Part shown: one piece after another, positions 13,491-16,002 of the stretch | Numbering within the stretch: the first letter of the stretch is position 1 | How the letters are laid out: each line of letters starts with the position of its first letter | Origin: JBAZQS01 sp041645075 | GTDB lineage: Bacteria > Patescibacteriota > Patescibacteriia > 2-01-FULL-39-33 | DNA length: 16,002 nucleotides | Direction: 5' to 3' | NCBI GenBank assembly: GCA_041645075.1 | Contig: JBAZQS010000019.1 | Span: 1-16,002, forward strand | Notes under the pieces: model-generated | What the model was told of the DNA's origin: nothing | What the model saw: only the letters and a program-made list of their open reading frames with translations | The model's database searches: none | Program-made: the position numbers and the translations under genes

Positions 13491-14009
13491 TTAAATTTTG
13501 GAGTCCCTATTTTTGTTAGCCGCCGCTATAATCTTATCCGCCTTAATTTTGGCCAGCTGTTCTAAAAAAAATTTATTTATCCCCGTTATCAGCTTCAGCC
13601 AATTGCGGATAAGATCAATGATTTTTTTTATTCTTACTTTCGGCTTGGCCATCAGCCGTAAAATCGCCCAAGTGGTTTCCTCGCCTTTTACTTTTAATCT
13701 TTGCTGTTCCATGGGCGGCATCTTAAGATAAATATCTGCCAAATCCTCCTCTAAAATGCTTTCAACCCGCCGATAATCTTCGTCTGTGGCCCCGACGTTA
13801 CGTCGGGGCGCGTAAACAATGCCCGGCATACTTGGCGCTAGTGGCGGCATATGCTTAATCGCAACCGGCTCTATAATTTTTTCTAACGGCCGTTCTTCCA
13901 TAGGAGCCGCCTCTTTTTCCCGGATATTAAAAGAACCGGCCTCGGGAGAAGCCGTTGCTTCCAGCTTAATCTCTATATTTTTCTTTTCGGTGATTTTATT
14001 AATAACCAT
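13491..14009 (-). CDS. Hypothetical protein paired with the TraG-like ATPase
   Basis: I do not recognise this 172-residue protein. The N-terminal 65 residues are rich in E, K, P and A and look disordered. A central acidic helix EDYRRVESILEEDLADIYLKM (about 77-97) follows. Then come the segment RLKVKGEETTWAILRLMAK (about 104-122) and a basic amphipathic stretch (about 124-160) that could touch the membrane. There is no signal peptide or full membrane helix. Residues 68-74 (PRRNVGA) are encoded by a 21-bp palindrome and look inserted. Four bases separate it from the ATPase gene, so it may be an adaptor or regulator of that motor; this is inference from position. An extended -10 promoter with a leader of about 14 bases precedes it. 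Confidence 0.75.
   Translation of the reverse strand: MVINKITEKKNIEIKLEATASPEAGSFNIREKEAAPMEERPLEKIIEPVAIKHMPPLAPSMPGIVYAPRRNVGATDEDYRRVESILEEDLADIYLKMPPMEQQRLKVKGEETTWAILRLMAKPKVRIKKIIDLIRNWLKLITGINKFFLEQLAKIKADKIIAAANKNRDSKI
13789..13809 (-). repeat. In-frame 21-bp palindrome in the 172-residue gene
   Basis: The arms GCCCCGACGT (13789-13798) and ACGTCGGGGC (13800-13809) are perfect around a single central T. It encodes PRRNVGA at residues 68-74 without breaking the frame. Confidence 0.7.
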
Positions 14010-14029
14010 ATTTAATTGTATTTAATTGT

Positions 14030-14038
14030 ATTATACCA
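14030..14038 (-). promoter_or_regulatory. Extended -10 promoter of the ATPase gene pair
   Basis: The minus strand reads TGGTATAAT, the same nonamer found before the propeller cluster. The predicted leader to the ATG at 14009 is about 14 bases. No consensus -35 is seen. Confidence 0.55.
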
Positions 14039-14054
14039 CAATTTGTTTATTTTG

Positions 14055-14063
14055 TGTTATAAT
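14055..14063 (+). promoter_or_regulatory. Extended -10 promoter of corA
   Basis: The plus strand reads TGTTATAAT, with the -10 at 14058-14063. The predicted start is about 6 bases before the ATG at 14076. The divergent minus-strand -10 lies only about 22 bases away, so the two promoters overlap. Confidence 0.55.
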
Positions 14064-14075
14064 GAAATTAAGATA

Positions 14076-15047
14076 ATGAAATTAAGAACTACTTATTATC
14101 CACAAACCATGCCCAATATTACGACCATAAAATCAAACGACGGCAGTTTCAGCTGGATAAACATTGTCAACGCGGCTAAAAAAGAAATTGATTATCTAAA
14201 ACGGAAATACAAATTTGAACCGGCTGATTTGGGCGACTCTTACGCCAAAAAATACGCGCAGAGGCCTAAATTTAATATCAGAAACGATTATTGTTTCCTG
14301 ATTTTGCAATTCCCGGTCTATAATAAAAAAACCAGAATTATCCACGCCGAAGAAATTGACTTTTTCATCAGCGGCGGTTATATCATCACCGTGCACAAAA
14401 ATAATCTATCGCCTCTGGTGGAATTATTCAATGATTGCGCCAAAGACAAATTCTACCGCGGCCAATATATGGCCGACGGCAACGAAAACTTATTATACGA
14501 AATCATTATCCGCTTAGAGGAATATTGCTACCCCATTTTAGACCACATCAGCGAGGACATTAAAAAAATTGAAGAAAACATATTTGCCAGCAGCGCCAAA
14601 GAGCTGATCCGGGAAATCATGCGCATAAAAAGAAATATATTTGACGTGAAAAAAATATTGGAAGCCCATAAAAACGCCATCCAAAAAATCGCCAACAATA
14701 AAATAAAATTTTTGTCATTGAGCGGGTCAAAATCATATTACCATGAATTGATAGACCACACGAAAAACATCTGGGAAATCATCCAGGGCCAGAAAGAATT
14801 GATTGAATCCTTGGAAGACACCAACACCACCCTGGTTTCATTTCGGCTAAGCGGGATAATGAAAACCCTGACGATTTTTTCCGTGATCCTGTTGCCCCTC
14901 ACCTTGATTTCCTCTATTTTTGGCATGAATACCACCAATATGATGCCGTTTATAAATAGCCATTACGGCTTTTGGCTGATTATAATAATCATGATGATAA
15001 CCAGCTTGATTATGTTTTTATTTTTTAAGCGGAAAAAGTGGCTATAA
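14076..15047 (+). CDS. corA: CorA-family magnesium/divalent cation transporter
   Basis: This encodes 323 residues from MKLRTTYYPQ. An earlier in-frame ATG at 14016 would lie upstream of the promoter and is rejected. The large N-terminal cytoplasmic domain includes ILQFPVYNKKTRIIHAEEID and GGYIITVHKNN. A long coiled stalk (EYCYPILDHISEDIKKIEEN onward) follows. The C-terminus has two membrane helices, with the ion-selectivity signature GMN (in SSIFGMNTTNMMPF) at the end of the first. CorA works as a homopentamer in the inner membrane importing Mg2+ or related ions. The basic tail KRKKWL stays inside. It is the only clear plus-strand gene, divergent from the ATPase pair, and ends in a good terminator. 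Which ion it prefers cannot be told here. Confidence 0.93.
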   Translation: MKLRTTYYPQTMPNITTIKSNDGSFSWINIVNAAKKEIDYLKRKYKFEPADLGDSYAKKYAQRPKFNIRNDYCFLILQFPVYNKKTRIIHAEEIDFFISGGYIITVHKNNLSPLVELFNDCAKDKFYRGQYMADGNENLLYEIIIRLEEYCYPILDHISEDIKKIEENIFASSAKELIREIMRIKRNIFDVKKILEAHKNAIQKIANNKIKFLSLSGSKSYYHELIDHTKNIWEIIQGQKELIESLEDTNTTLVSFRLSGIMKTLTIFSVILLPLTLISSIFGMNTTNMMPFINSHYGFWLIIIIMMITSLIMFLFFKRKKWL

Positions 15048-15059
15048 AAATATTATTAA

Positions 15060-15090
15060 ATCGTCCCGATGCAATGTCGGGACGATTTTT
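15060..15090 (+). terminator. Rho-independent terminator after corA
   Basis: The stem is TCGTCCCGA/TCGGGACGA with a 7-base loop, followed by TTTTTT on the plus strand. It fills the 45-base gap between the convergent corA and dus genes. On the minus strand only a weak ATTTAATA follows, so it is mainly a corA terminator. Confidence 0.85.
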
Positions 15091-15092
15091 TA

Positions 15093-16002
15093 TTACTGTA
15101 ATTCTTTTAAAAACTCTTTTATATCTTCTAAATTTTCAACGACGACTAACTGCTTGCGCATTTCTTTGGCGCCGGGGAGGCCGGAAATACACCACAACAA
15201 ATGCTTTCTTAATTCAATTATTCCATGCTCGCCTTTGGATTTAAAAGCTAATTGGGCGTGATTTAAAATCGTCTTTTTTAAGTCACTTATTTTTATTTCA
15301 TTATATTTACCGGTCTCTAAGTAATCTTTAATTTGTTTGAAAAGCCACGGCTTGCCGCAAACGCCGCGCGCCAAGCCAAGGCCGTCGCAACCGGTTTTTT
15401 CCAGCATAATTTTAGCGTCCTGGGGGGTTTCAATTCCGCCATTGCCCAAAACAATGGTTTTAGAATTGGCTAAAAAATTCTTAACTGATTTTATCATTTC
15501 ATAATCAATCTCGCCATCAAATGGTTTTTCATAACTGCGGCCATGAATCATCACGGCGGCGATGGGCAGGCCCTTCATATATTTGATAAAATCGAGAGCC
15601 GTCACCGTCGTCCCACCCCCCTCCCCTTTATAGGGGGGTCTGTAATCAGACGGGCAGAAGCGAGCGAAGCGAGAGTCAGCCAATATGCCAGCGGCATATT
15701 GGCTGCTGCCCAGGACCGGCCGGGGAGGGGTAAAGTTATCGTTTTTACCCCCTCCTAACCTCCCCCTTATTAAGGGGGAGGAATTTATTGAGCTTCTTAA
15801 TTTCACGGATACCGGCAATTTTGTGCCCGCCAAAGTTGCTTCAATTATTTGGCGACATTTTTCCAAATCCCGCATCAAGGTGACGCCGCCGCCATGGCCG
15901 GCCACTTTTTTGGCCGGACAGCCAAAATTAATATCAATGCCGTCAAAGCCGGCTTGCTCGCACAGAGCCGCGGCCTTGGTAAATTTTTCCGGGTGCTTGC
16001 CA
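15093..16002 (-). CDS. dus: tRNA-dihydrouridine synthase, 5' end outside the window
   Basis: This FMN enzyme uses NADPH to reduce uridines in tRNA D-loops. The frame is open to the window edge (302 visible residues), and about 70 N-terminal residues are missing. Visible features are the catalytic cysteine in INFGCPAKKV (visible residue 28), VSVKLR, the MIHGR strand, the flavin-phosphate region GNGGIETP and GLGLARG, and a C-terminal helical domain with GLPGAKEMRKQL. Dus normally runs straight from VKLR into TALDF. Here 58 extra residues (visible 73-130) lie between them, encoded by palindromic repeats with the frame intact. A conserved enzyme body on both sides argues that the gene is still translated. 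The subfamily (DusA, B or C) cannot be fixed from this part. Confidence 0.9.
   Translation of the reverse strand, partial: GKHPEKFTKAAALCEQAGFDGIDINFGCPAKKVAGHGGGVTLMRDLEKCRQIIEATLAGTKLPVSVKLRSSINSSPLIRGRLGGGKNDNFTPPRPVLGSSQYAAGILADSRFARFCPSDYRPPYKGEGGGTTVTALDFIKYMKGLPIAAVMIHGRSYEKPFDGEIDYEMIKSVKNFLANSKTIVLGNGGIETPQDAKIMLEKTGCDGLGLARGVCGKPWLFKQIKDYLETGKYNEIKISDLKKTILNHAQLAFKSKGEHGIIELRKHLLWCISGLPGAKEMRKQLVVVENLEDIKEFLKELQ
15612..15785 (-). repeat. Nested palindromic element inserted in frame in dus
   Basis: The segment is 174 bases (58 codons). It begins and ends with C-rich/G-rich hairpin units (15612-15639 and 15748-15784). The second closely resembles the intergenic unit at 580-613. In the middle is a perfect hairpin CAGCCAATATGCC/GGCATATTGGCTG (15677-15705), next to a GAAGCGAGCGAAGC motif. 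It looks like one element inserted into another. Confidence 0.75.

Noticed and set aside
14016..14075. Longer corA start adding 20 residues
   Set aside because: The upstream ATG precedes the best -10 box, and the added residues do not resemble a CorA N-terminus.
15093..15905. dus as a shorter complete gene starting at the GTG at 15905
   Set aside because: The frame is open upstream to the window edge and encodes the catalytic GCPAKK motif, so the true start lies outside the window.

Overview
The window looks like a chromosomal segment of an uncultivated ultra-small bacterium of the Candidate Phyla Radiation (Patescibacteria, perhaps Parcubacteria-like). That placement is inference. It rests on short intergenic gaps filled with palindromic repeats, two tRNA genes without an encoded CCA, few Shine-Dalgarno sites, and a stand-alone VirD4/TraG-like ATPase paired with a small unknown protein. 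There is no rRNA, CRISPR array, transposase or integrase.

Layout, left to right. Nearly everything is on the minus strand and so reads right to left. (1) 1-1000: rpsU (bS21) then yqeY, a conserved pair, with a good promoter before rpsU and a hairpin terminator after yqeY. (2) 984-1233: a roughly 250-base imperfect hairpin, possibly a structured RNA, just after hisS. (3) 1233-3273: hisS and the signal peptidase gene lepB, separated by a 93-bp palindrome. (4) 3274-4115: tRNA-Val(TAC) inside a patchwork of tRNA-fragment duplications, palindromes and a MITE-like element. (5) 4063-8692: a three-gene cluster of a six-helix membrane protein and two membrane-anchored beta-propeller proteins, followed by a 12-codon remnant of a third gene start. 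(6) 8770-10710: tRNA-Gln(CTG) and dnaX with promoter and terminators. (7) 10711-14009: a terminator, a GTCATTGCGAG-type repeat, the 857-residue ATPase and its 172-residue partner. (8) 14010-16002: a divergent promoter region, corA on the plus strand, a shared terminator, and a 5'-truncated dihydrouridine synthase gene.

The housekeeping genes cover translation (bS21, YqeY, HisRS, two tRNAs, Dus), replication (DnaX), secretion (LepB) and ion transport (CorA). The accessory content is the propeller cluster, probably displayed outside the membrane, and the TraG-like ATPase pair.

Three observations stand out. Palindromic repeats lie in frame inside coding genes (dus 58 codons, dnaX 13 codons, the 172-residue gene about 7 codons), resembling the Rickettsia palindromic elements. 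Among the ten genes whose starts are visible, rpsU is the only one with a clear Shine-Dalgarno sequence, as in the bS21 autoregulation described in Flavobacteria. The tRNA-Val gene is flanked by partial copies of itself, one with a palindrome inserted in the T-loop.
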